Positions 7,760 through 15,824 of a DNA stretch of 64,000 nucleotides are shown piece by piece. The stretch lies in the NCBI GenBank assembly GCA_013032095.1, contig WQBJ01000003.1, positions 1 to 64,000 on the forward strand. The letters are read 5' to 3'. The notes below the pieces were generated by a model that did no database searches, had not been told where the DNA came from, and saw only the letters and a program-made list of their open reading frames with translations. Source of the stretch: Ruegeria atlantica. GTDB taxonomy: Bacteria > Pseudomonadota > Alphaproteobacteria > Rhodobacterales > Rhodobacteraceae. Within the stretch, counting starts at the first letter, position 1; each line of letters opens with the position of its first letter. The translations under genes and the position numbers were made by a program.

Positions 7760-8838
7760 TTTAACCACCTCTGTCTTGGCCGCTTTAGCGTTTCGCTTGG
7801 AAGTTCTCCGAACAATGACCGGTATTTGCCCGCCATACGCCCCAATTCTGAAAAGCCATGATCGTTCGCTAAATTGGTCACAGACGAGTTGTCCGGCTCG
7901 CTGCGATACAAGCTTGCGCGAAGCGCGTTCAAACGTACGATTTCTCGGAATCTCCTTGGCCCAATCCCATATTCTTGTTGAAAAGCTTGAAAAATACTGC
8001 GCTTGGACACGCCAATTTCCTTTGCCAGAGCTTCGACACTGATGCAAAAGTTGTTGTCGTTGTCCTGCAGTAGTCTGCGGGCTTTGCGGAGCAAATCAGC
8101 GCGAGCACCGCGCGACAGTAAATCGCTGTCATGGTTCTTGGGCGGAGCCCAAGGTTGAAGGGCAATTTCTAAAGTGTCGATGAGTTTAGACCGAGTGTCT
8201 AAACTCCAATCACCAAATTCGTCATTGAGAGCCGCAGAAAAGCCTTCCCTCGCGATTGCCGCCAGGTTTCTCGCAGCGCCTTCAGGCACATCAGAAGTTT
8301 GGCCGCCACGGCAATTCCACCCGAGCTTTTTTGGAAGTTCTTCCGCGAACGTAACCTCCAGAGTTTTGTATCTGCCGTTTGTAAACAACTCTGCCGTTTC
8401 ACCTGGCCTCAGGAGATGCGCGGTGGTGCCAGAAATGCCAGATTGGCCTATCCGCGGGCTGCCATTTGCTGAAACCATGATCGCAAATCGCCACTCACGG
8501 GCCAACATGGTGTCGGTCCAGAGATGCCTGCCTTCCCCTGATACTTGCAGGAGCCTGATGTCGCCAAAATCGATGCTACGGGCGCTCAGAATCGCGGGGC
8601 CAGAAGTGAATTGTATAAAGCGGGTGTCGGTATTGGTTTGCTCAAGATAGAAGTTTTCCAGCGTATCCTCATCTGCAAGATCAATTGAAAAACGATCGAA
8701 AGCCAAAGCAGGTACCCCTCCATCAACGAACCCAAAGTCTTGGGGATAGGTTTCCTGGTCGAGTTCCAACACCCGATCAGGCAACGCATGCCGAGCGATT
8801 GCAAAGATGTGTGCTACTTGCACTTTTTGCACAGTCAT
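7756..8838 (-). CDS. AraC-family transcriptional regulator 2
   Basis: 360 residues, paralogous to the neighbouring regulator. It has a beta-rich sensor region (FIQFTSGPAILSAR, HLLRPGETAELF) and a C-terminal AraC DNA-binding domain (VEALAKEIGVSKRSIF...GIGPRRFREIVRL...FSELGRMAGKYR). The signature LGRMAGKYR with FGE-PS is shared with regulator 1. It is divergent from exported ureohydrolase 2 across 68 bp, so it very likely regulates that gene. The ATG at 8838 directly follows an in-frame TTG, so the start is nearly fixed. The two regulator genes converge, giving the locus a mirror-image plan. Confidence 0.87.
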   Translation of the reverse strand: MTVQKVQVAHIFAIARHALPDRVLELDQETYPQDFGFVDGGVPALAFDRFSIDLADEDTLENFYLEQTNTDTRFIQFTSGPAILSARSIDFGDIRLLQVSGEGRHLWTDTMLAREWRFAIMVSANGSPRIGQSGISGTTAHLLRPGETAELFTNGRYKTLEVTFAEELPKKLGWNCRGGQTSDVPEGAARNLAAIAREGFSAALNDEFGDWSLDTRSKLIDTLEIALQPWAPPKNHDSDLLSRGARADLLRKARRLLQDNDNNFCISVEALAKEIGVSKRSIFQAFQQEYGIGPRRFREIVRLNALRASLYRSEPDNSSVTNLANDHGFSELGRMAGKYRSLFGELPSETLKRPRQRWLN

Positions 8839-8855
8839 CAATAGCCTGAGAAATT

Positions 8856-8900
8856 ATCCTCTCCGTAGTCAAGTTAAATTTAGTCTTAAAATGAGAGGAT
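8856..8900. promoter_or_regulatory. 8-bp inverted repeat in the araC-2/ureohydrolase-2 divergent region
   Basis: atcctctc at 8856-8863 and gagaggat at 8893-8900 are perfect complements 29 bp apart. The right arm contains the ribosome site of ureohydrolase 2. It could be a looped operator for the AraC protein, or, in RNA, a hairpin that hides the ribosome site. Confidence 0.35.
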
Positions 8901-8906
8901 TAGAAA

Positions 8907-10181
8907 GTGGCGCGTCGCTTATCAGTATTGTTCAAATGGTCCGCTCTGCTCACTGCAACATTTGCTGGAGGGGGATACGCACAAGACAATCCCGCACCAG
9001 ATTTTTCCGCTGATCCTGTGGTTGATGGGTTCCCATCTTCGATGCAGCCGTGGAGAGATCCAAGCAATCCAAACGTTCAAATTCTCGATCCTGGCTGGAA
9101 CAAATATTATCTGCGCAAGGATATGGTAGGTGATAACCCTCCGCGGGAACCCGGCCCAATTGATCTGCAGCGCTACTACGTCGTGCCGACAAAGCACGCT
9201 TTTCCCACGTATTTTGGTCTGCCGATCGCTCTGACAACTGAAGACCTGATTGCGGGAGAGGTCGACGTGGCTATTGTCGGGGCGCCGAGCCAGTTTAATC
9301 CAGCTGACGGCAATGGCTGGGCCGCGAATTACATGCGCGTAAACCACAACTATGATTTTGCCCAGTCGGGGCATGATATGTGGTTCAACAATCAGTACTT
9401 CGATATCCTGAATGTTGTGGACTATGGAAATGCTAACGCCCATCCATCTTTAATGATGCAGAACTTTGCGGATCAGGCTGGCGTGTTTAAAGAAATCCTC
9501 GCTGGTGGCGCGATACCCTTCGTAATAGGTGGAGACCACGGTACTCAGGTCGCGTCACTAATGGCTCTGATTGATCACTACGGTCCGCAGAGTTTCACAA
9601 CAGTTCATTTTGACGCCCACACCGATCTTGCACCGCCTGATGGCCGACTTGGAATGTTCACCCATGGGGGTGCAGCCCTCCGTTTCGCGCATGAACAAGG
9701 GTGGACCACTGGAGATCAGATTTTTCACATCGGCCTTCGCGGCGCTTACGAGAGCGTCGAGAGAATGGACTGGATGTTCAACAATCAGACCAACTACTAC
9801 TTCATGCCGAAGTTTGAAAAAAATGGATTTGATGCAACTGTCGACGAACTGATCTCAGAACTCGAAGGACGCCGACTGTATATTTCAATCGATATGGATG
9901 TTCTGGACGGCTCGTTGGCGCCGGGTGTATCAAACCCTGAAATAGGTGGCTTCACCACGCTACAATTCATGCAGATCCTTCGAAAACTGGCTCTTCAAAA
10001 CGAGATATTGCTGATCGATTGGGTCGAGTATTCTCCGCTTTTGGATGATCGCCGTCGCTCCACCGGCAATGTCATTAGCCGCTTGCAACGGCATACCCTC
10101 GCCGCGATGGCCGCTCGCAAAGAGGGTATAACTGATCCAAACTATGTTCATCCTGCAATGCTCGAGGATAACAGCAAGTAA
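8907..10181 (+). CDS. Exported ureohydrolase (agmatinase/arginase family), copy 2
   Basis: 424 residues from a GTG preceded by GAGAGGA. The signal peptide (MARRLSVLFKWSALLTATFAG, likely cut after GGYA) predicts export. The metal motifs are complete: GGDHG, FDAHTD, FTHGG and SIDMDVLDGSLAPG. It shares layout with copy 1, including the pre-catalytic block (GPIDLQRYYVVP against GPMDVQRYQLQM) and the domain beginning FGLPIALTTEDL against FKLPVALTPEDL, so the two are paralogues. It should hydrolyse a guanidino compound outside the cytoplasm, releasing urea. A foldase and a HupE/UreJ-type transporter follow on the same strand, hinting at metal supply or maturation. The substrate is not predictable. 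Confidence 0.87.
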   Translation: MARRLSVLFKWSALLTATFAGGGYAQDNPAPDFSADPVVDGFPSSMQPWRDPSNPNVQILDPGWNKYYLRKDMVGDNPPREPGPIDLQRYYVVPTKHAFPTYFGLPIALTTEDLIAGEVDVAIVGAPSQFNPADGNGWAANYMRVNHNYDFAQSGHDMWFNNQYFDILNVVDYGNANAHPSLMMQNFADQAGVFKEILAGGAIPFVIGGDHGTQVASLMALIDHYGPQSFTTVHFDAHTDLAPPDGRLGMFTHGGAALRFAHEQGWTTGDQIFHIGLRGAYESVERMDWMFNNQTNYYFMPKFEKNGFDATVDELISELEGRRLYISIDMDVLDGSLAPGVSNPEIGGFTTLQFMQILRKLALQNEILLIDWVEYSPLLDDRRRSTGNVISRLQRHTLAAMAARKEGITDPNYVHPAMLEDNSK

Positions 10182-10232
10182 CGTAATTAACTGGGCGAAT
10201 GATGCGGTGCATTCCAAAGAGTTGCCTTTTTC

Positions 10233-10266
10233 GGAAAAGGCGCCTTGAATTGAGGCGTCTTTTTCC
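10233..10266 (+). terminator. Hairpin with T run between ureohydrolase 2 and the foldase gene
   Basis: ggaaaa-ggcgcc pairs with ggcgtc-tttttcc across a 9-nt loop; the T stretch lies within the 3' arm and tail. It sits 51 bp after the ureohydrolase stop and 24 bp before the next start, so it could be a partial terminator or attenuator that lowers expression of the downstream genes. Confidence 0.45.
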
Positions 10267-10289
10267 GGTGCGGTAACATAGGTTCAAAA

Positions 10290-11183
10290 ATGTCCATCAG
10301 TACTTCAGACCATCCCTCGGGAAGACCTGCCGGTAACGACAGTGGTACGCCGAATTCATTTCTCTTTCATCTCGTCAGAGAGCCGTTGTTTCAGTTTCTC
10401 GTCCTCGCAGGACTTTTGTTCATCGCGCAGGCGCTGTTTGCGAAGGATGATCGAGATCTGATCGTGGTGGATGCAGTGACGCAGGAATACCTTTTCGATC
10501 AAGAAGCGGAATTGCTTTTGCGCCCGCTAAGTGAAGCAGAAAAACAGGACCTGGTCAGAAACTTCGTTGAGGAAGAGATCCTGGTCCGTGAGGCAGTAAA
10601 GCGAGGTTTTTCTGACGGATCCCGTATTCGTGCCTTACTTCTTCAAAACATGCGGTTCTTCATTGCCGGAGACTTGGCAGAGCCGACAGAAGCGGAGCTC
10701 AAAGAGTACTTTGACAGTAACCAAGAGAAGTTTCTGAGCCCTCCCAGTTTTGACCTTGAACATGTGATGTTTAATTCAATCAGCGAAGTTCCACCTAACC
10801 TTCTGGAAGAGTTGAACGAAGGCGCAGATCCCAAATCGCTCGGCGATGTCGACATCACCTTTGGAAATACACTCAGATTTATGGACCAGAAACGCCTTGT
10901 GCAGGCGTTCGGCGGCGAAACGGCAAAAGATGTTTTGGCGGCCATTGACCAGAACAACGAGTGGCAAGGGCCGTTCCCTTCTCAGACTGGGACGATTCAC
11001 TTCATCAGGGTTCTCAATGAAAACCCCGCTCAGTTGCCTGAGTTTGAGCAAGCCCAAGATTGGGTTGCCACCCGGTGGATGACGGACAAATCCCGTGAGT
11101 TGATGGAGAAAGAACTGGAATCTGTAGAAGCCGACTACAGGATCGAGATAGCGCCGCTGCAAAAGGCCAAAGAAGTTGATTAG
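10290..11183 (+). CDS. Membrane-anchored PpiC/SurA-type peptidyl-prolyl isomerase-like protein
   Basis: 297 residues. One membrane segment near residues 33-50 (PLFQFLVLAGLLFIAQALF) anchors a periplasmic domain. The helical chaperone part (EAELLLRPLSEAEKQDLVRNFVEEEILVREAVKRG, given here as two landmarks at ~70-110) is followed by a SurA/PpiC-like parvulin region (FDLEHVMF, FGNTLRFM, GPFPSQTGTIHFIRV). Such foldases help fold exported or outer-membrane proteins. The parvulin core is diverged, so it may be chaperone only. It overlaps the HupE/UreJ-like gene by 8 bp. Its likely client in this locus is the exported ureohydrolase or the transporter. Confidence 0.75.
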   Translation: MSISTSDHPSGRPAGNDSGTPNSFLFHLVREPLFQFLVLAGLLFIAQALFAKDDRDLIVVDAVTQEYLFDQEAELLLRPLSEAEKQDLVRNFVEEEILVREAVKRGFSDGSRIRALLLQNMRFFIAGDLAEPTEAELKEYFDSNQEKFLSPPSFDLEHVMFNSISEVPPNLLEELNEGADPKSLGDVDITFGNTLRFMDQKRLVQAFGGETAKDVLAAIDQNNEWQGPFPSQTGTIHFIRVLNENPAQLPEFEQAQDWVATRWMTDKSRELMEKELESVEADYRIEIAPLQKAKEVD

Positions 11184-12186
11184 GTTATTCGTCATCTCTG
11201 CGTGGGCTGCGACGCTAATTGCGCTCCAAGGGATCGGTGCTCACGCGCATACACTTGGCTTGGATCGCGCGGAACTGATTGAAACGGCTTCCGGCGAATA
11301 CAGATTAGTCTCAAAAGTACCTAGTAGATTATCAGCTGCGATATTGTCACCGGATTTGCCTGAGCAGTGTGAGTTTGGGGGTAGCCCGAACGGTGAAAGG
11401 GGATCTTATTCGGTCACATTTACCTTCACCTGTGCCACCCCCATGACATCCGAAGATCGCCTGGTGCTTCCGTGGAATCGCGAGGGGGCTCTGTTGACGG
11501 TTCGTTGGTTCGGGCAGGAACCTGTCACGCGTTTGGTCAAACGAGAGGGGACGACTATCGAAGTCAACCTGGACGAATGGCTGGCTGGTTCAGGATCTGC
11601 ATCACGCGCGGCTAAGCGCTATACCATTTTGGGATTTGAGCACATTTTGGAGGGTTTGGATCACCTGCTGTTCGTGCTGGCTTTGCTGTTTCTTGTTGAA
11701 GGCTGGTGGATGCTGATCAAAACGATAACTGCGTTTACAGTAGCCCATTCGATAACACTGGGTTTGGCCACGCTGGGATTTGTTTCGCTACCGTCTGCGC
11801 CTGTAGAGGCGGCCATTGCTCTTTCGATCGTTTTCCTGGCGTCCGAGATCGTCTGGAAGTCCCGCGGTCGTTCTTCTTTGGCGGCAAGAGCGCCTTGGGT
11901 TGTAGCATTTGCGTTTGGACTATTGCATGGGCTCGGATTCGCTGGTGCTTTGGCCGAAATCGGACTGCCGCCATCTGAGATTCCGATTGCGCTTCTTTTC
12001 TTCAACGTTGGCGTCGAGCTTGGTCAGCTAATCTTTGTTGCTGCAGCATTGGTTGTGGGATGGGCGTTCTTGCAAATACCCGCCGCACAACGATGGGAGC
12101 CTAGCGCTCAATTGATCCTCGTCTATGGCATCGGAACAATCGCAACATACTGGATGATAGAACGGACTTACTCAATTTTTGTTTAG
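11176..12186 (+). CDS. HupE/UreJ-family membrane protein with periplasmic N-terminal domain
   Basis: 336 residues from TTG 11176, which overlaps the foldase stop; no other usable start precedes the signal sequence (RLFVISAWAATLIALQ, cut near AHA). Residues ~25-150 form a beta-rich exported domain. Residues ~155-330 hold about six to seven membrane helices with histidine motifs HILEGLDHLLFVLAL, AHSITLGLA and LLHGLGFAGAL, characteristic of HupE/UreJ proteins. Classical HupE and UreJ take up Ni2+ for hydrogenase and urease. This longer version with an exported domain is a distinct subgroup whose substrate is not established. Next to a ureohydrolase whose relatives can use Ni2+, metal transport is a reasonable inference. 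Confidence 0.8.
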   Translation: MIRLFVISAWAATLIALQGIGAHAHTLGLDRAELIETASGEYRLVSKVPSRLSAAILSPDLPEQCEFGGSPNGERGSYSVTFTFTCATPMTSEDRLVLPWNREGALLTVRWFGQEPVTRLVKREGTTIEVNLDEWLAGSGSASRAAKRYTILGFEHILEGLDHLLFVLALLFLVEGWWMLIKTITAFTVAHSITLGLATLGFVSLPSAPVEAAIALSIVFLASEIVWKSRGRSSLAARAPWVVAFAFGLLHGLGFAGALAEIGLPPSEIPIALLFFNVGVELGQLIFVAAALVVGWAFLQIPAAQRWEPSAQLILVYGIGTIATYWMIERTYSIFV

Positions 12187-12237
12187 GCAGTTTGAAGTGG
12201 AACTACACGAATAGCCACACATAGAGGGGCCGTATTG

Positions 12238-12384
12238 ATGAGAGTAGCACTTCCGATATTGGCGGGTATGTGGGTGCTGGCAACCCTCAATCCAGTAACC
12301 GCTCAGGACGCGGGTTGCGATGCACCTTGCCAGGCAGCGCAATCAATAAAGATCAAGACGTTGGCTACGGAGGACCTGGGATAA
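12238..12384 (+). CDS. 48-residue secreted small protein with a CxxxC motif
   Basis: ATG 12238 is preceded by agagggg. The product has a clean signal peptide (MRVALPILAGMWVLATLN, cut after VTA) and a mature part of only ~26 residues with CDAPC and a lysine-containing tail. It follows the HupE/UreJ-like gene by 51 bp on the same strand and overlaps the 3' end of the convergent gene by 20 bp. It could be a short periplasmic metal-binding or redox peptide, or the truncated start of a longer exported protein. The function is unknown. Confidence 0.5.
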   Translation: MRVALPILAGMWVLATLNPVTAQDAGCDAPCQAAQSIKIKTLATEDLG

Positions 12385-13129
12385 CTCCTTCCTCTTGTAA
12401 CACTCGTAATATCCCGATGATCGTCGCGGTACTGGTATCGACTGATCCTCTAAGATAGGCCCCCAGGCCGCCATCACCAATTTCGCGGGGACCGCCGGTT
12501 TCATAAACGGGGTCCAAAGGTTCAAATTCCTCAGGGAAGGCTGGGCAAAATGGGCGTTCGCTCAAGAAGCGTCCAGCAACTTCTAGTAGGATGGCGCGTA
12601 GAGCTTCGACATCTTCAACGAACCCCTCAATGTCCTGCAATTGCTCAAGGGGTTGAACGACTGCGTCAACCAACTCGTATGTTACGCATTTTTCGCTAAA
12701 CCGCGCTGTAGCTGAACCTGAAAAGTCGAATATCCATCTGTCCGTGGGTTCGCCGCGTACAAAGATGTTTTCTCTGGTCTTGGTGCATTCAAAGAACTGT
12801 GTATCGAGTTTTCCGCTGAGAGAAACAACTTCACCTTGTGCCTCAACTATAAACTCACTTAGGTCGGTGCGGCTTCCACATGAATCTAAAATTGGTTCTT
12901 CAGCAAGCAATTCGGGTAAGCGCGCCTGTAAATCACTAAAGTCAAGCACTGCTTCAATGCCCACACGTGTAGGAGAAACCGCCGTCATTACTACATTAAG
13001 ACCGTAAGCAATTTCTGTTGTACCGACGACTAGCGTGTCCTCTATGTCGAACTCCGCGACTTGTGCCGTTGAAGGGGATACGAAGCCGATGCCGCTGAAT
13101 AGAAACATCGCGAAAAATACGTGTCTCAT
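12365..13129 (-). CDS. Exported hypothetical protein, four-cysteine family, copy B
   Basis: 254 residues with a signal peptide (MRHVFFAMFLFSGIGFVS, cut after STA). The mature protein contains four spaced cysteines (DSCGSR, FECTKT, EKCVTY, RPFCPA) that align in order with those of the upstream paralogue, consistent with two disulfides in the periplasm. The C-terminus (EIGDGGLGAYLRGSVDTSTAT) is the best-conserved stretch between the two copies. It starts 4 bp inside the upstream gene (ATGA), so the pair is co-translated. I do not recognise the family. It converges on the ureohydrolase/HupE operon and need not share its function. Confidence 0.75.
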   Translation of the reverse strand: MRHVFFAMFLFSGIGFVSPSTAQVAEFDIEDTLVVGTTEIAYGLNVVMTAVSPTRVGIEAVLDFSDLQARLPELLAEEPILDSCGSRTDLSEFIVEAQGEVVSLSGKLDTQFFECTKTRENIFVRGEPTDRWIFDFSGSATARFSEKCVTYELVDAVVQPLEQLQDIEGFVEDVEALRAILLEVAGRFLSERPFCPAFPEEFEPLDPVYETGGPREIGDGGLGAYLRGSVDTSTATIIGILRVLQEEGVIPGPP

Positions 13130-13977
13130 TGCTGCCCCTCGATAACGTCGCTCAATTCCATGACGCTGAGCAGTTTGACAAGTGTCGTCGCGTCTGTGTC
13201 GATAAATCCTTGAATTTCGGCGCCGATGCCGCCTTCGCCAATTTCGAGCGCCCTGACGAGCGTGGCCTGCGGTGACACCGGTTGAAGTTCCTTCGGTACT
13301 GTTAGACAGATTGGATTGTCATCAAAGTAGGTTTCTGCTTGCTCTAGAATTTCGGCGCGTGCTCCATCAATGACACCGAATAGTCTTGCGATAGCGCCAG
13401 TGAACCCATGAGGATCGAGGTCAAGTTCAGCCACGGAAAAGCGCACACATTGGTTTTCTACGAAAGCTTTCACCTTTGCCCTCGCGTCAATTTCTTGCGT
13501 CAGCCAAAGACGGCCTCGCTCTTCGCTCGAAGCGCTCTGATCACAGGAATAAAATCGCACGAGCAGTGTTCCACGCAGTTCGACGTGATCGTCAATCGCC
13601 TCTGTTTCGAGAACCTTAACCGACACTTCTCGCGAACAAATATTGTCGTAGACCCCCGAGGCCAGTTCTGGGAAACGGGCTTGGATCGCCCTCAGGTCGG
13701 CCACGACGTTTGCGTGTAAACGGGTTTCTGTCGCCGGGCTCAAACCCGTGTAAAACGCGATATTAAACGACTCTCCACCAATGGGGACTTTGCTAGGCAG
13801 TAGGAATTCGATGTCGCCTTTGTATTTGGAAGGATCAATGCCTTCACCATTTTCGGCGGCCGCCAGCAACACCTGAGGGTTCAATTCACTTGATGGCTGT
13901 GGTCTGTCGCGCTCGCATGCGACAAGAATGCCAAACAGCATAAATATGAACACGACGATCAGAAGGGATCGCTTCAT
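13126..13977 (-). CDS. Lipoprotein of unknown function, four-cysteine family, copy A
   Basis: 283 residues from ATG 13977. The start is fixed by the lipoprotein signal that follows (MKRSLLIVVFIFMLFG with lipobox LVAC), so it should be lipid-anchored at the periplasmic face. The mature part has four cysteines (NICSRE, YSCDQS, NQCVRF, PICLTV) matching those of copy B in order, and the same C-terminal block (EIGEGGIGAEIQGFIDTDAT). Tandem duplication followed by divergence of the export signal, one lipidated and one soluble, is the simplest reading. No enzymatic motif is visible. Confidence 0.78.
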   Translation of the reverse strand: MKRSLLIVVFIFMLFGILVACERDRPQPSSELNPQVLLAAAENGEGIDPSKYKGDIEFLLPSKVPIGGESFNIAFYTGLSPATETRLHANVVADLRAIQARFPELASGVYDNICSREVSVKVLETEAIDDHVELRGTLLVRFYSCDQSASSEERGRLWLTQEIDARAKVKAFVENQCVRFSVAELDLDPHGFTGAIARLFGVIDGARAEILEQAETYFDDNPICLTVPKELQPVSPQATLVRALEIGEGGIGAEIQGFIDTDATTLVKLLSVMELSDVIEGQQ

Positions 13978-14765
13978 TTTTGAAAACGTGACCGAATTTA
14001 ACAACCGAAGACGTCCGATCGTATCTGTGAACATCTGCTTTTGAGAAGTAGTACAAAACCATTGTTTGGTCGAGTGAGTTCGAAATTCCAACGAAAACTT
14101 GGAGCTTTTGAATACGCGTGAAGTCCAATAGTCTCACAAGACCGCGCCGACAGGCATCCCTAGAAAAGGAGTTTCGTTGACGTTCGGCAAAGGCCAAATC
14201 CTGCTCCCGCAACCAATCTTCTAGGTAGAATATCAAACACTTAGCGGATAATTCGGATTTTGCAGTTCGTGTGAAAAATGGACCGACTGTTTGCGTATCT
14301 GGTTCCCGCATCTTGGCGGCTCAGTTGGCTTAAACCACATCGCTAAACCACAAAGAATTTAGAGTGCGACCTTCTGACTATGTTGCATGACACACAATCG
14401 AAAATGAGCATCAGGATCTTCGCAACGTTAGATTGGTTGGCTGACCGGCTATATACTGGAGCCCTGCAAATTTTGAAGTTGCCTCAAATTTCGGCAATCA
14501 AAATTGGCTGAGTACGTCGCGACGGATGTTCTAGAGTTTAGTGCCAAAAGACAAAAATTTTCTATGGCATCGGTCGACCGTATTTACTATCACGCGATGG
14601 ACCGCCGATTATTTGAAACATTATTGAGGGTGTTGTTGTTTAACGGCCACATTTGAATGGGTAGAGCTTGAAAACCGCCAGAGTTAATTCTTCAAAAAGA
14701 GATCAAGACTCCATCTAGTTCCATTCCAAAAATCCCTTATTTCCAAACTTTTAAAAAATTTAGAG
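13978..14765. other. AT-rich 790-bp intergenic stretch, no supported gene
   Basis: A minus-strand frame of 141 codons (13886-14311) overlaps the lipoprotein gene start and lacks protein-like composition. I see no tRNA, terminator with a strong stem, or repeat. The base composition is clearly lower in GC than the core genes to the right, which suggests accessory DNA. Confidence 0.55.
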
Positions 14766-15824
14766 ATGCCGAAAGATAGTTTAAACCGAAAAATTATGGT
14801 GGCGTGTCCTTGTCTAAACGAAGCCCATCGGGTGCAAGAGGCCATCTCCTCGCTGCTTGAAGACAAAGGCGCGGTGGATTTTGACATCCTTTTGCTTGAT
14901 GGAGGCAGTACGGATGGCACGCAAGAAAAGGTACGTGCGGCCTTCGGGGATCGGGTCGAAATCGTACATAATCCCTACCGTTTACAAGCCCATGCCGTGA
15001 ACATGGCCGCAGGGATCGCAATTGAACGCGGAGCCGAATTTCTAGTGAGGGCTGACCTCCACGCCAAGTACCCCAGTGACTTCATTTCAAAACTATGTGC
15101 TACAGCGCATCGGACGGAAGCCAGTAGCGTGGTTGTGTCGATGCGAACGCAAGGTGGAAACAGGGTTCAGAACGCTGCCAAGTTGCTATTCTCTACATGG
15201 CTCGGCAATGGAGGTTCGCCCCACCGTACTGAAGGATACAGAGGTTGGGTCGCGCACGGGCACCATGCTCTTTTCAGAGTCGAAGAATTTGCCCGGGTCG
15301 GTGGCTATGATCCCGAATTTGCGGCCAATGAAGATGCCGAATTTGATTTGCGCCTTGTCCGAGCGAATGGGCGGATTTTCCTCGAGAGCGACGCAGCAAT
15401 CGATTATTTTCCGCGCCCCACTTTGCGAAGCACTTTCAAGCAGTTCTTCCGCAATGGGCGATACCGCGTCTGGACAGCAGTTAAGCACAGGGAAAAACTG
15501 GGAAAACGGCAGTTGTTGCCCATGGCCAGTGCACCGATCCTGATACTCTCTGCCTTGCTTGCTTTGGTCGTGCCTTGGGCGCTGGTAATTCCGATCAGCT
15601 ACCTCTCGCTTGTCTTCTACCTGGCGTGGAGCGGCGCTCGGAAGGAAAAACCCGTTGCACCTTTTTCGGTTTGGGGGCTGGCGGTAATTCTGGCAATTGT
15701 AACTCACATTGGGTTTAGTGTCGGTGCGCTGCGCGGCCTACATGATTTGTACCGGGCCGACCGCGCAAAAGCCAAGCGCTTGCAGCAGCGGCAGCACCTC
15801 GATTTGAGAGTGGCATTGAAATGA
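14766..15824 (+). CDS. Family 2 glycosyltransferase, ExoA-like
   Basis: 352 residues. The GT-A domain (~10-240) has the nucleotide-sugar motif DGGSTDGTQ, a RADLHAKYP acidic site and NEDAEFDLRL, ending in a catalytic region that resembles ExoA of succinoglycan synthesis. Two to three membrane helices follow (~250-325: ILILSALLALVVPWAL..., FSVWGLAVILAIVTHIG). Such enzymes transfer a sugar to a lipid-linked intermediate at the cytoplasmic membrane for exopolysaccharide or capsule. The start has only a weak AGAG. It overlaps the sulfotransferase by ATGA, so transfer and sulfation of the same glycan is plausible. Confidence 0.85.
   Translation: MPKDSLNRKIMVACPCLNEAHRVQEAISSLLEDKGAVDFDILLLDGGSTDGTQEKVRAAFGDRVEIVHNPYRLQAHAVNMAAGIAIERGAEFLVRADLHAKYPSDFISKLCATAHRTEASSVVVSMRTQGGNRVQNAAKLLFSTWLGNGGSPHRTEGYRGWVAHGHHALFRVEEFARVGGYDPEFAANEDAEFDLRLVRANGRIFLESDAAIDYFPRPTLRSTFKQFFRNGRYRVWTAVKHREKLGKRQLLPMASAPILILSALLALVVPWALVIPISYLSLVFYLAWSGARKEKPVAPFSVWGLAVILAIVTHIGFSVGALRGLHDLYRADRAKAKRLQQRQHLDLRVALK

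Noticed and set aside
13886..14311. 141-codon minus-strand frame upstream of the lipoprotein
   Set aside because: It overlaps the lipoprotein signal sequence in another frame, lacks a ribosome site and has no protein-like pattern.
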